DNA from: Calocera cornea HHB12733
Lineage: Eukaryota > Basidiomycota > Dacrymycetes > Dacrymycetales > Dacrymycetaceae
DNA: 64,000 nt
Direction of reading: 5' to 3'
NCBI GenBank assembly: GCA_001632435.1
Contig: KV423937.1
Location: 186,001-250,000, forward strand
Positions 12,105-22,776 of the stretch are shown one piece after another. The position numbers and the translations under genes are program-made. The notes under the pieces are model-generated. The model was given only the letters and a program-made list of their open reading frames with translations. It was not told the origin of the DNA and did no database searches. Every line of letters starts with the position of its first letter. Positions within the stretch are counted from its first letter, which is position 1.

Positions 12105-12799
12105 ATGTCCTCTCAAGGCACTGCGACTCCGAAGCAATCCTCCTCACCGATGTGCACTCTCACTCTGCCTTACGAGATAGAGAAAATTCCAGAAGAAGAA
12201 AAACTCCAACTCCTTCATGTGGAAAGTATACAAGCACGACAGTACTGCAGTGGCCCCTGAGCGGCGAGGGGGGGTGGGTGGGGGGGTGGGGGGTCCGTGG
12301 TACGCACTGCCAAGTAGTGTCGCACTGACTGCAACTCTCTTTCATTTCGAATACTAGCTAGCTGCATAGTTTGGTGGACTTTGACCTCGTACCATCTGCT
12401 ATTCCGTTCTCATTTCATTTCCACCACCCAGCTACCGCCGCCCTCACAACTCGGAGATATTGAAGAAAATGTCGGGGTGTGTCCACATGAGATTGATGAC
12501 GGCGTTCACGCTCTTCATGTCTACCTCCGTGTCGTCAGACGGGTTGTCCTGACATTAGAATGATATCAACGTACCCAGGTCCCTCCCCATTTCAGTGGGA
12601 CGATAAACCAGCTCAGCAAGGTATGACCCATGTACAAATACAATGAGCTCCAGGTATGGTCCGATAAGAAGCGTTCCCTGTTTTTCAGCTCGTCTCGGAT
12701 GAAACCCTTCCAAGACGGAACCGTCTCACCTTGGGTACCGTCACCTTCACGATAACCTCGTCACTGCACTCGACCTCGACGCAAGTCTCATTCAACTAG
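12105..12799 (+). CDS. Possible small gene of unknown function
   Basis: Weakly supported. A start at 12105 opens MSSQGTATPKQSSSP..., with plausible donors near 12230. Later in-frame pieces include LGDIEENVGVCPHEIDDG (about 12450) and, after good acceptors, WDDKPAQQ and LVSDETLPRRNRLTLG ending at 12799. The junctions between the first and second pieces are ambiguous, and a G-rich run interrupts the first intron. It may be a real short accessory gene or a decaying one. No function can be proposed. Confidence 0.25.
12268..12293 (+). repeat. G-rich tract with quadruplex-forming pattern
   Basis: Guanine runs of 7, 3, 7 and 6 separated by single T residues. This meets the usual G3+N1-7 pattern for an intramolecular G-quadruplex on the + strand. 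It lies in a probable intron or intergenic DNA. The pattern is seen; any structure or role is inferred. Confidence 0.6.
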
Positions 12800-13950
12800 C
12801 TCAGCCAATGTTGTCACTATGGGTCATAGAGAATGGGAATGGTGCACTATACCCATCGGAGGAGACGACAGGGCAGCGTGGCAAACTGCTCCCACATCTG
12901 CGGATGATCCATCTTGGCTCCATTGACTCTTGGTCGTGGCCGGGTGAAATCAAAGTCACCAAAAGGGTCCAAGGAACTAACACTCCTTTCTCTTTCGTGG
13001 CTGCTCATGGTGTAGCGGCTGGCTGGTGAAGTTTGGTAGTGGCTTGAGCGCGTCCAAGCGGACACAATGTGTCTTGAGCGGCAGTCAATGTGCCCCAACG
13101 CTTATAGTACTTCACTGCCACATACCGCTCGATGTGATCCGAAAGAAGCTCAGCTATACTTCTGTGCCCGGGAACTTGCCAGAGTCAGCGGGATCTGGCG
13201 GGATCCATAGCCACCGGTCACAAGTTGGGAAGCGTCCGACGGGTACTTCTAACTCTGGGAAGTCAATTGCTCCGAGGGACACACTGCAGTCTGAATAGAA
13301 TAGTGCTCAGATGACTGAATTGTACATTTGGCTTCACACGGGATGTATGCTATCAACGGGCGTGTACTGGCCATTGACTCCACACTCCGCTCTATCCGCA
13401 ATTACATTCGCTACTCTCCCATCACTTTGGGGCCCTCCCGGAAACTTTCAGCTACATTCATCTCACTCAGCTATTACCCGCTCATCCAGCTGGTATCAAT
13501 TTACACAATGAATGTTCAGGTGGATATGGACAGGTTTGGGGAGGTCTCGCCTCCTCTCAGCCACTATGGCGTTGTTTGAACAACTATAGCCCACTTCTGG
13601 TCACCCATACCACGCTAGCCTTAAGAGCTGATGCCCCAAATAATCTTCATCTATCTGGCGGACGAGTTCGAATTGTGATGACATTGCCGAGGGACGGCTC
13701 AACTCTCATAGGCTGCTTCTGTTGAGGGAGGGTCCACCAACCGGGTGCTCTCCCTTCCACGTTACCACGCCGCATGGTGGAGCAGCGATTTCCCAACGCA
13801 CTAACCCCTCGGATCGCGTTATCAGCCGATGGATTATCGCTGATCTTGTCCCGATGAGAATTATATTATCAGCAGGCAGTACACGAAGCCCGCTGCAGAA
13901 CTTCGAATTTTAGGTGCCGCCGTCAAAGGGTCTGATAGCAAGCAGGAAGT
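12800..13950. other. Non-coding gap with one edge-array-like motif
   Basis: No gene is supported over 1.15 kb. At 13187-13206 the + strand carries AGCGGGATCTGGCGGGATCC, two tandem units of the same family as the right edge array of the island and in that orientation. Confidence 0.4.
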
Positions 13951-14009
13951 CGCCGGATCAAGCGGGATCTCGCTGAAATCCACGGGATCTAACGGGGTCG
14001 GGCGGGAGT
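13951..14009. repeat. GCGGGATCT-type unit array upstream of MYND gene 1
   Basis: Five or six degenerate ~10-bp units on the + strand (CGCCGGATCA, AGCGGGATCT, CACGGGATCT, AACGGGGTCG, GGCGGGAG). The array stops about 110 bp before the start codon of the first MYND gene. A similar array precedes the second MYND gene at nearly the same distance. It is either a promoter element or a relic of an element end. Confidence 0.55.
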
Positions 14010-14118
14010 GAATGATGTCCGCTTTTCTCTCTCTTCAGTTGTCTCTATCTGCCCCTCGCAACTGCGTACACCATACCACTAGCCCCTCTGTCACATAAAC
14101 TTCATTGGTGGCGTCCAA

Positions 14119-15644
14119 ATGGTGATTACTTTGAAGTGTGCTTGGTGCAAGGCTCCGGCGAATTCAGCATGCGGTTTCTGCGGCCTTCTTTACTACTGTA
14201 GTCAGGAACATAGTCGACTTGTAAGTCCGACCCTCCCGTGTGAAAGAGACGGATTCTGATAACCTGAACCGATAGCATTTTCCGGTGCACCAAAACACAT
14301 GTGTACCGCTAGGAGAGCAAGACTATCGTCGTGTGAAGCTCGAGGGTCTGTTCGCACCCTGCTTGACTTTCGTATCAGGTGTCCTTGCACTAACGGATTG
14401 TAAGGAATGAGCTGGAAGGCGCCGGCTATCACTATGTTCGATTTCAGGACATGTGTTTGGCATCGCTGAGCAACACTATTACGTGGGCTTTGCTCTTCGT
14501 CACTCAACATGGGCGTTGGAACGAGGAAGAGTACGTCCACTATTTGTAGTTCTCGATTATTCCTCAATCACTCCCGTAGCAACTGGATTCTTGTAGGAGC
14601 TACCCACATCCCTCGCCAAACCTTTGCCGCTATTCAGGTTAACCCTCAAGTCATCCAGGGTCCTGAGGCAGTTGACTCGTGCGTACTTTGCGCTGATCTC
14701 TCTCCGATGGGTATCTGATTAATACCAGGGCTCGCACATTGGCGCAGACCGAGTATAACGACCTTATTGCGGTGGCCCCGCTCTTGGGGAGGACGATGCG
14801 CACATTTGACAGAGAGGGGCTGTGGTCTTCTGTGAGGTATTGTGGAGCTCATAACCCCGCGGTGCGCTCAACTCTTTCGCAGCTATTCCTTGGGCGGAGA
14901 TTCGCACTGGAGAACGACCGAGAGCGTCTCCGAAGGGTCTACACCACTTCTCACCGATGGATTTTCGGTGCCTATCGGGCTCCGATGGAAAGACTGTATC
15001 GCCCGTGTACTGTTGATTGGAATGACCAGGCGTGAGTCCATATATCGCGCCTTTCGAAGTTCTGTCGCTCTCCTGACAACGTTTTGGCAGAGCACGCAAT
15101 TATTGGCGTCAGATTCTGGATAGGCACTGCCCCGGCAATATCTTTCCCGCCTTTGTCTGGCATAACATCAACAGTCCCGGCCTGGCTGGAAACAATCAAG
15201 TTCCGTTTTGTACCAAACTCCTTCTGCGGGTGAGGTGTTTATGTTGGCCGTTTCCGAGACATTGTCTTAACCGACACCGCTACGGTGCCAATAGGCGTAC
15301 CGCATTCTGTTCCCTCGCCTTCAACACCTGGTCCAACAACAGCGCAGCGGCACGTTCGTCCGAGTTTACCCCACTATGGACAACTTTGAGCGAATATTCC
15401 CCGCTACATTGGCATACACGGTGGTACAGGTCTGTTTTCAGTCTTATTCTCAACTGATGGATGAAATATCGTCTCATTCCCGTACTTCCAGTTCCGCTAC
15501 GTCACTCTTGGAGATGATGCCCCGGATATCGAGTTCGACTGGGACTTACTCTGGGAGACTGTCAGAGGATTCTTCATGCGGCCGGAGGCCGAGCAGAAAC
15601 TCGCAGTAATGGCTTGGTGGACGGAGCATCTCAACTGCTATTGA
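14119..15644 (+). CDS. MYND-type zinc-finger protein, paralogue 1
   Basis: Join 14119-14220, 14276-14349, 14405-14530, 14580-14678, 14729-14831, 14883-15031, 15091-15229, 15295-15429, 15492-15644, giving 359 residues with all nine exons in frame. The first two exons encode the zinc finger: CAWC, CGFC, then YYCSQEH and HQNTC, i.e. C-x2-C / C-x2-C / C-x3-H / H-x3-C. The usual seventh-position Cys (YCSxxC) is His here. The rest is a conserved domain shared with the paralogue at 19028: EGAGYHYVRFQD, RRFALENDRERLRRVY, MERLYRPCTVDW, FPAFVW, AYRILFPRLQ, LAYTVVQ. I do not recognise that domain. MYND fingers bind proline-rich peptides in partner proteins; the partner is unknown. The gene sits in the island between the HECT-like gene and an orphan gene. 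Confidence 0.8.
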
Positions 15645-15838
15645 CACCTAGTCCATAATGAATGTACCTAATCACACCTCCTAACACATATTTCCTCCGG
15701 ATACAGTTGGTTCCAGTTGTGGCACAGCAACAGATTGCCATAAACCATGATACAGTCACGTGAACTTGCTTGTATCCAATGGTGCCGAGGGGCTGTGCTC
15801 TTCGCTTTCAAACGACCACCTCACCATCATACCGAGCA

Positions 15839-18089
15839 ATGCTGACACGGTCCCGTGGCGAGGTTGTCGACCTCCGTCATGATTACATCGATGAAAGAGC
15901 GACTCGACCCCGATCTATGGGAACCCAGAACCGCAATGGCGCCCGCAATCGTGACCGGACTACATCGCGCGGAGCTACTACACGCGTTGGACCTAGGACG
16001 TAAGCAATCCTTTGCTCGGATGGCCTACATAAACGTTGATACGTCCCTTCCAGGAGAGCTGGTCGACGTACTCCGGGCATGGCAGACCATCTTGAGCACT
16101 ATGATGAGTCGGAGGGGCCTATTCCCAACCTCTCCCACGGTGGTGCTCGTATCCCCCAGATCCCGACGCTTTCTGCCCAAGTTCAGCGAGATACTACTCC
16201 CTTTCATGGTCTATCACCAACTATAGCGAGCGCTTTGCCTGTTACGTTGTCTTCCACATGGCCGGATGCTGAAGCACGAGATGACACTTCGCTGGGTGGC
16301 CATTTGAATGCAACATTGCCACGCCATGACCTTGCGCAAAGCCCCACAGCACAGTTGAGCCGCGATCAAGCGGAACGAGAGGGGAGCTCCCTTCTCCATC
16401 CCCGCAACGACCAGACGGCTACCGATTCCGATGGAGTAGTAGCTGGAACAGAGACAAGTTCCAGCATTTCTGGTACGCTCAGGGGATCTTGCACCGCGGC
16501 AACGATATTGACCACTCGCAGGTACACACCAGCGTTTTTGCTCCGTCTTCCTACTTGTCCATGACCGCGGTGCCCAATATGTCCGCGTGGTTGTCCGGCC
16601 CAAGGTGGATGTAACTCGTCTCCCGGTCCGGCCTCCGGCCGGTGCTTTTGTGCCTCATGTGTTCTTGGAAAGCGACTCTGCGACGCCGAACGCATTTGCG
16701 GCTTTCAATCAGCCCGACTATGCGTCGTTTCATGTTGCTACAGCCCGTATTCCTTTGGTCTCTTGCACTCCAGGCGATAACGCGTACCATGAAGTACGCG
16801 ATAGCGGTTATCAGGCGCTGGGGGTCCTCGGTGAATTACTTCATCCAACCGGCACCAGTTCCAATCTGCCGTTAGATCTGGTGAATACTCAAGATGCACG
16901 CTTCACCGACTTCCTGCAGATGCTGCCCTCTCCTCCTCCCGATGTCGATCGATTCCAAGAGCACATCTATGCACTATATCTCATCGAAAGTGGCCGGGGC
17001 CGGTCTCCATCGGCAGGAAACCTTCGGCAGGGCACAACTCTGGTCGTACCGCCTGCTCGCCCTCCTGGATCCACAACCCCCCCTCGTGGAACCCCAAGCT
17101 CAGAGGATCTACCATCCCCCAGCTCAGTGGTGCTAGCTTATTTCGCGCAAACTCGCCCGAGCATCGCCCCGCAAGTGACATCTAGACATGCGTCGTCTCA
17201 CTCAACGGATGATCTACCCGGTCCTGGTAGCGATTTTTCGGAAGGAACGATGGATTTGGAGCCCTATGGATCATTGTCAGCACCTACCGAGCATTTTGAT
17301 CACGTACCACATTCTTCAACCTCGTCCTTACAGACCGCAGCTGCTGGTGGACAGCCTGCCACAATAGGGCCAATCTCCGCACCCGATAGGGCGCCAACGC
17401 GAGATGGCCGGCGTCGCCCCCGAACCGCTCGCCCTGGGGATGCCGTTCGGGCTCATCAAGGAGCGGACCATTTCGATCGCATCACTCATCATCTTAGAGA
17501 CCGATTTCCGCAGGTCGCTCAACGTCTTTCGCGCCAGGATCCAGATCAGCCGTCCCTGGGCGGTCCATGGTGGTTCAAAATCCGTACAGATGCATACCTC
17601 GAAGTATGTGAAGCTTTGGACATGCCTCTACTCCGATCTGGTGATGTCTATTTCATGGAGGCGCACGAGGATGACTGGTCGGGTCGCATTACGTGCGCGG
17701 ACGTGGCCGCGTGGTTTGCCACCTTTCCACGGGCCAAGGCGCTGACGCGAGCTACTTTCACCAATCATCGGGGTGTACTTAACCGCTGGGAAAGCCTTTG
17801 GGCGGACAAAGAGAGACATTATCATTCCCAGAAGGCTATTCTGTCGACGGTCGAGCCCGAACATCCAGATCTTGTTCGAAAATACCGTGCAACACAGCTA
17901 CTAGGCGTAATAGGCTTCCTCTACAGTGGGGATGCTGACTCGCGCGCCAGACTGTTGGTCGATGGCCTACCCTCCAACCACTACGATCGCTTGGTCAATC
18001 GATGGGTTTGGAGCAAAGTCGAGGAAGAGATCCGGGCATTCTACCCCGACTACGGACCCCGATCGAGGGGACGGTCTCGTGATCTTTGA
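15839..18089 (+). CDS. Orphan 715-residue protein
   Basis: Not recognised. Join 15839-15999, 16054-16472, 16522-18089; donor and acceptor at each intron are canonical and restore frame, giving 715 residues. The N-terminus is Arg-rich (RNGARNRDRTTSRG), followed by a long Ser/Pro/Thr/Gln-rich disordered stretch with acidic patches. The last ~170 residues look folded: GPWWFKIRTDAYLEVCEALD, EAHEDDWSGRITCADVAAWF, HRGVLNRWESLWADKE and WVWSKVEEEIRAFYPDYGP. The protein ends on a basic tail (RSRGRSRDL). It lies between the two MYND paralogues, which suggests it was carried or duplicated with them. Alternative in-frame upstream Met codons exist (for example 15779). Confidence 0.6.
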
Positions 18090-18890
18090 AGTGTCTGGCA
18101 TCTAAGCCTTGCAACCAGAAGATCACCGGATTGTGATGTGCTGTGCCTCTATCCGACTACTTGCTTTCGACATCTATTACCGGATGATTGAGCTGCCACA
18201 ATCTTATGATAATGATCGCTCATGTCACTATGTTCTGGCTCACTACCAATCACTACACTTTGCTACAACTCCCTATGAGCGATTCCAAGTCCCTACAGCA
18301 GACTACTACCCCATCTGTAGGTCTTTCAACTCACTTTTAACGGTGATCCAGAAATGTCCATTGAGTCTGGAAAGCTATTAGCTGGTATCACTGGATGCCG
18401 CGCGCTACAAGCACGTTTCATCAACTCCCTGAGTGACGCGCTTATCTCCGCGGCTTCATAAGGTTTGATGCCGTATATGGGACATGTCGTCGAGCCTTGC
18501 GCGCAAGCCGCTTCTTCTCTTCCGTTCCCTTCTCATACTGCCCCTCCTCTGCGAGCTCCCGAGCTGTATCTACCGCGCTCTTTGCTCTCTGTTGGCTTCT
18601 GAGTCTATGCAAGGGGAAGTTTCAGGCTCGAGCTCGAGCTTGTATGTGGCAATCATCGGGGGTCTTCGGTTCTTGAATGCCTCAAGTCTTCTTACTGTCG
18701 CAACCGCCCAAGTCTTCGACTCTTTTCTGGGGCACCAAACACCAAAGAGACACCATAGGCTCTCATACTGGTCCAAAGTGGCCCATAGCGCACTACTTCG
18801 CGCCATAGTGCCATTTCTTGTATGGAAGACGCCCCCATTGCACCCGATTGCATGGAACGGAAGCAAGTCTTTGATGCCGCTGCGGGAGCA
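18090..18890. other. Non-coding gap
   Basis: About 800 bp between the orphan gene and the second MYND gene. A 172-codon open frame at 18484-19002 runs across a repeat array and has no motif or splice-consistent extension, so I treat it as chance. Nothing else is seen. Confidence 0.45.
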
Positions 18891-18930
18891 GATGGGATTA
18901 GGCGGGATTAGGCGGGGACTGGCGGGATCC
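18891..18930. repeat. GCGGGATTA/GCGGGATCC unit array upstream of MYND gene 2
   Basis: Four ~10-bp units on the + strand: GATGGGATTA, GGCGGGATTA, GGCGGGGACT, GGCGGGATCC. It ends about 100 bp before the second MYND start codon, matching the spacing seen at the first MYND gene, and has the orientation of the right island edge. Confidence 0.6.
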
Positions 18931-19027
18931 TCCACCAGTCTGGACGACACCTTCACTTCGTCTCGTCGCTGCTCCTTGATATCTCGTCTCGAGCTATACT
19001 AATCTGTCACCGTCTACAATTTGCTCG

Positions 19028-20555
19028 ATGTCAGACTGCATGTACTGCATTGTGTGTGGAGAAACTGCCTCTTCGGCTTGCGGGGCTTGTGGCTTCGTCT
19101 ATTACTGTTCCGAGAACCATGCTCATTCGGTAAGTCCGTTATCACAGATGCGCTTCTGATAGATATCTTATACGCTGTCAAAGGACTGGAACCATCACAA
19201 ACGGTGGTGCGTCCCTCTGGGGCGTCGTGACTATCGCGATGTGAAGCCTGATGGACTGTAAGAATAAACCTTAACATCTCGCACGCATTGGCCACTCACT
19301 AGCATTACAGGAGCGAGGTAGAAGGCGCCGGATTTCACTACGCTCGCTTCCAGGACTACAGAGAATCCTCTCTCGACGAGATGCTGGCATGGGCGCATCG
19401 ACATGCGACTCCCGACGGGCGTTGGAGAGACGCAAAGTACGCCGTTCTGCCTGAAATTGGTGTCAAAGAAACTGATAGCAGTTCGTAGCAACCGGATCCA
19501 CGTCGAAGGCATTGAGATCGACACCGCAGCCTTCAGCTCGGTTATCATGGATGGAGAAGCTATTGACCATCCGGGCTTGGTGGGGCAGTAAGTGCTCCAG
19601 GTATACTTGTCTTCTTCATCTTACGTCACCCATCGCACAGTCTGCGCAATCAGGCACAGAAAGAGTACAACTACCTCATCGGCGTGGCTCCAACCTTGGC
19701 TACGATGCTCAAGACCACCGAATTCAATGAGTTGCGCGCCTCGGTGAGCTTAGCGCCGTCAAGGTATTGGGAATTGCCCTGATTTTCGTCACAGTTGCGC
19801 CTAGGGCGCACATTTGCCCTTGAGAACGATCGAGAACGTCTTCGTCGGGTCTTCGTGTCGCGGGGGTGGGTCCTCGGCACTTTTGAGCGGTCCATGGAAA
19901 GACTCTATCGGCCGTGTGATGTTGACTGGGACAGTGACACGTAAGTGGCAAAACAACATGGCGCAGTTGTCGTTTGTCTGATTACTCATGGCCTTGCATA
20001 GGGATCAAAATCTATGGTGTATCGTGTCCCATCGCCGTTGTTCGCCCCAAGTTCTTCCCGCGTTCGTGTTCCCTCAAAGCCCATACGACTCGGTGGAAGC
20101 CGATTTCGTTCCATTTTGCGCTCTCTTACTACTTCAAGTAAGTGCGTTGAATCTATATTAGGCCCGGAAACTGATCGGCCTCGTTGGTGGTTAGGCCTAC
20201 CGTATTCTTTTTCCTCGTCTTCAGCAACTGGTTGATAAGCAGCGCTGCGGTGTTTTCGTACGGGTTTCCCCATCTATACCCGGCTTTGAGGTGATTTTCC
20301 CTTCTACGCTGGCCTATACCGTCGTTCAGGTGAGTTTCAATCAGTTTTGTGTTCTGTACATTCTTCCAACGTTCTTCATCACAGCTGCGATACATCATGA
20401 TGGGAAACAACGCGGATGACGATACGTTCGACTACGACAAGCTTTGGGGTACAGTTATGGTCTATTTCACTGCTTCGGCCATCCACGGTCCGGAGATCGC
20501 GGCCCTGTGCGATCGTACATGGGCGTGGTGGCGTACCAAGTTGACCTACCGTTAA
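19028..20555 (+). CDS. MYND-type zinc-finger protein, paralogue 2
   Basis: Join 19028-19129, 19184-19257, 19311-19436, 19489-19587, 19641-19743, 19795-19940, 20002-20137, 20195-20329, 20385-20555, giving 363 residues. Exons 1-5 (102, 74, 126, 99, 103 nt) and exon 8 (135 nt) have exactly the lengths of the paralogue at 14119, and intron phases agree throughout. The finger reads CIVC, CGAC, YYCSENH, HHKRWC, again with His in the YCSxxC position. Shared blocks include EGAGFHYARFQD, GRTFALENDRERLRRVF, MERLYRPCDVDWDSD, AYRILFPRLQQLVDKQ and LAYTVVQ. The C-terminal exon diverges (ending WAWWRTKLTYR). Both copies look intact, so the duplication is either recent or maintained. Function is unknown beyond the likely protein-binding MYND finger. 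Confidence 0.8.
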
Positions 20556-20928
20556 ACGATGTTGGACAGATGTCCATCTTTACCATTGATCCCTATGCTG
20601 CAATATGCCTTTGTATGCCCCGTATGATACTTATGACACTTCAAAATTTGTCTCCATGCTATGTTCAGGTGAGGGCATCAGTTGCAACACACATAGAGAG
20701 CTATGCCTTTGTCGCTCTCGATATGGGCCCTTGAGCATACACCAAGATGATATTAGGAGACGACCGACAACCAGACACATCGGTCTCCTCGCAGTTGATG
20801 AACTTCAACCCCACTTTCGGACGAACAGCTCGTGTCCGGGCTCCTTTGAGGGCTGTGCTGAAATACTTCCGCACCCCCAGTCATCTGGACGGGCGCCACT
20901 CATGCTCTCCCGTCGTCTTTAACCCTCT

Positions 20929-20986
20929 ATCAGCGACTTTCACCCCTTTACCATCGACTTTCACCTCTCCCATCGCCTTTCACCGT
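20929..20986. promoter_or_regulatory. Three imperfect ATCGACTTTCACC repeats upstream of DUF6532-like gene A
   Basis: The sequence CGACTTTCACC or CGCCTTTCACC occurs three times in about 55 bp within a pyrimidine-rich stretch, ending about 35 bp before the start codon at 21019. The position suggests a 5'-UTR or core-promoter element. No factor is proposed. The rest of 20556-21018 shows nothing else. Confidence 0.35.
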
Positions 20987-21018
20987 GCTCTGCCCTCTTT
21001 TACTTTCTGTGCTATACC

Positions 21019-22478
21019 ATGGCTGGCAAGAATAAACGCAATGAAAGACCCAACGCCCGCCATGGCATCACGTACTCTCGCACCACACGCGATCCGAACC
21101 GCCGTTCGGTCGACCGTCCTCAGAGTGGTAAGTCTCGATTTAGGGGAAGACGTTCTTCCACTTATATGCTGATTATCACTCATAGAGAGTTCTAATCGGT
21201 CAGGACGGGAGGCTAGTGAGCGGGAGAGGAGAGACAATACCAAACCCCTTCCAAACAGACGTGAGTACGCTAGACCATCCAGACCGGTGCGAGCGGTGGT
21301 TGCCAACAGCCGCCAGACGGCGAAACCACTCCATACCGCGTGATAATAGGCCGTAGTTGATGCGAACTCTATAAATAGGCTTGAATGTCGACCTCTCATC
21401 CGAGTCCGAGGACGAAGACGACGAGAAGAAGTTGATTCTTACTGGACCGTCGCATCTTGTCGAGTCGTATCCTGAAGCGGTGCAGAAATCGATTGGGGAG
21501 ATCAAAGCGCAACTTCGCATGTCGATTGCTAGTTACAACGCCTGGCCGAAGAACACCGCTGTACTGGACGCTTTGATCGAGGAGTCCCTCAAGCTGGGAA
21601 ACAGCGCGTGCGAGAAGAAAGAATGGCCCACGGTGGAGTCTTCGGAAGGGCTCGTGCGCATGGTGGGGTTTTTGTTTCCTGAGACTGATACAAGCTGACA
21701 AGTGCTGTTAGTTGAGAGGTACCGTGTCGCAGTTCCGCGGCTTCGTTAAGAGCGAGGCACGGAAGCTCGTAGATGAGTATTACGACTTCGCCAACAAAGA
21801 GAAGTGGCGTGGCCGGGCGGAAATCAAGGAATTTGTGGGGAAGATTCTGAATCCCGACCGAGCGTGGTATCTGTTCGAAACCTTCGACGAATCCAATGTG
21901 CGTTTCTTGATTTTTCTGCCAACTTATCGCTGATGGACCTGGTTTAGCCTACAAAAAGTTCGGGGTTTGCACGGAACCCGGTTTTCGTCAAACTCGTCCG
22001 GAATGTGTATTTTCGCGAGAACGCTCCCACTTCCGACGGCATCACCCACAGTAGCCAGTTCGAATTCGAGACGAGCGAGTTCTTTGCGTTCAACTTCTCT
22101 GCAGTGAGTCATAGTACTCCATACGCGTATTGATTGATCCTAGAGTTGGTCGTACAGATCTATGCTGCCCTGTCTGAATGGAAAACCGGTCGACCGGAGG
22201 TTATTAAGTTCGCCACTGAAGATTATCGCGCGCCATGGATCTACTTGGTCGGTATATTCGATGCATGGCGCAAACGTTGCGCGGAAAACGACCCGGACGA
22301 CGACAAATGGCTGGGGCTTGTCCGCAAGACTCGTGAGGAAGTTTGGTACTGCGTCATCAATGATCAAACTGTGCCAAAGTCGCTAAAACTCATTGATAGG
22401 GCTGGAATCGGACCTGTGGGCTCGCAGGACTGGGCGGTACGCGAAGTAGGATGGGTCGAAAAGCATGTTGTGGGCTAA
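21019..22478 (+). CDS. DUF6532-like protein A
   Basis: Member of a basidiomycete-restricted family resembling DUF6532; molecular role unknown. Join 21019-21127, 21186-21260, 21379-21662, 21712-21897, 21948-22103, 22158-22345, 22400-22478, giving 358 residues. The N-terminus is basic and low-complexity (RTTRDPNRRSVDRPQS), followed by an acidic Ser/Glu stretch (DLSSESEDEDDEKK) and then the conserved domain: ARKLVDEYYDF, GFARNPVFVKLVRNVYF, FFAFNFSAIYAALSEWKTG, YLVGIFDAW. It ends in the family's WV-containing tail (EVGWVEKHVVG). The 186-nt exon 4 and 156-nt exon 5 match gene B exactly. The 54-nt intron 6 is a multiple of three, so read-through would also be open. It heads a block of four paralogues. 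Confidence 0.75.
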
Positions 22479-22776
22479 TGGCCGAGGTGGATAGTGCCGC
22501 TTTCAGAGCGAGAGATATGCGTAGCATCAGACCGTCGTATTCATGTTGTTCAATTAGTGATCAGATCCAAGTCCTATGCAACTTAGCAGGAGAAGAGCCG
22601 TTGCCAGTCACGTGAGGCTCAGGATCGCCCAAATGCTTCCGCGCGGAGGCAGTTGCACCACTAAGGGACGACTGTGCGTCAGACGCGTCTTGACAACAAC
22701 CAACGAACTGCGTCCACTCTGATACAGGCAACATCTCTTCTCCTACTCGTACAAACTTCGGATTCTTTCTTAAACA

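Noticed and set aside
13951..14009. Possible CRISPR-like array because of short regular repeats.
   Set aside because: Units are directly adjacent with no unique spacers, degenerate, and in a eukaryotic genome.
18484..19002. 172-codon + frame with a hydrophobic N-terminus, possibly a small membrane protein.
   Set aside because: It runs through a repeat array and has no intron support or homologous copy upstream of the other MYND gene.
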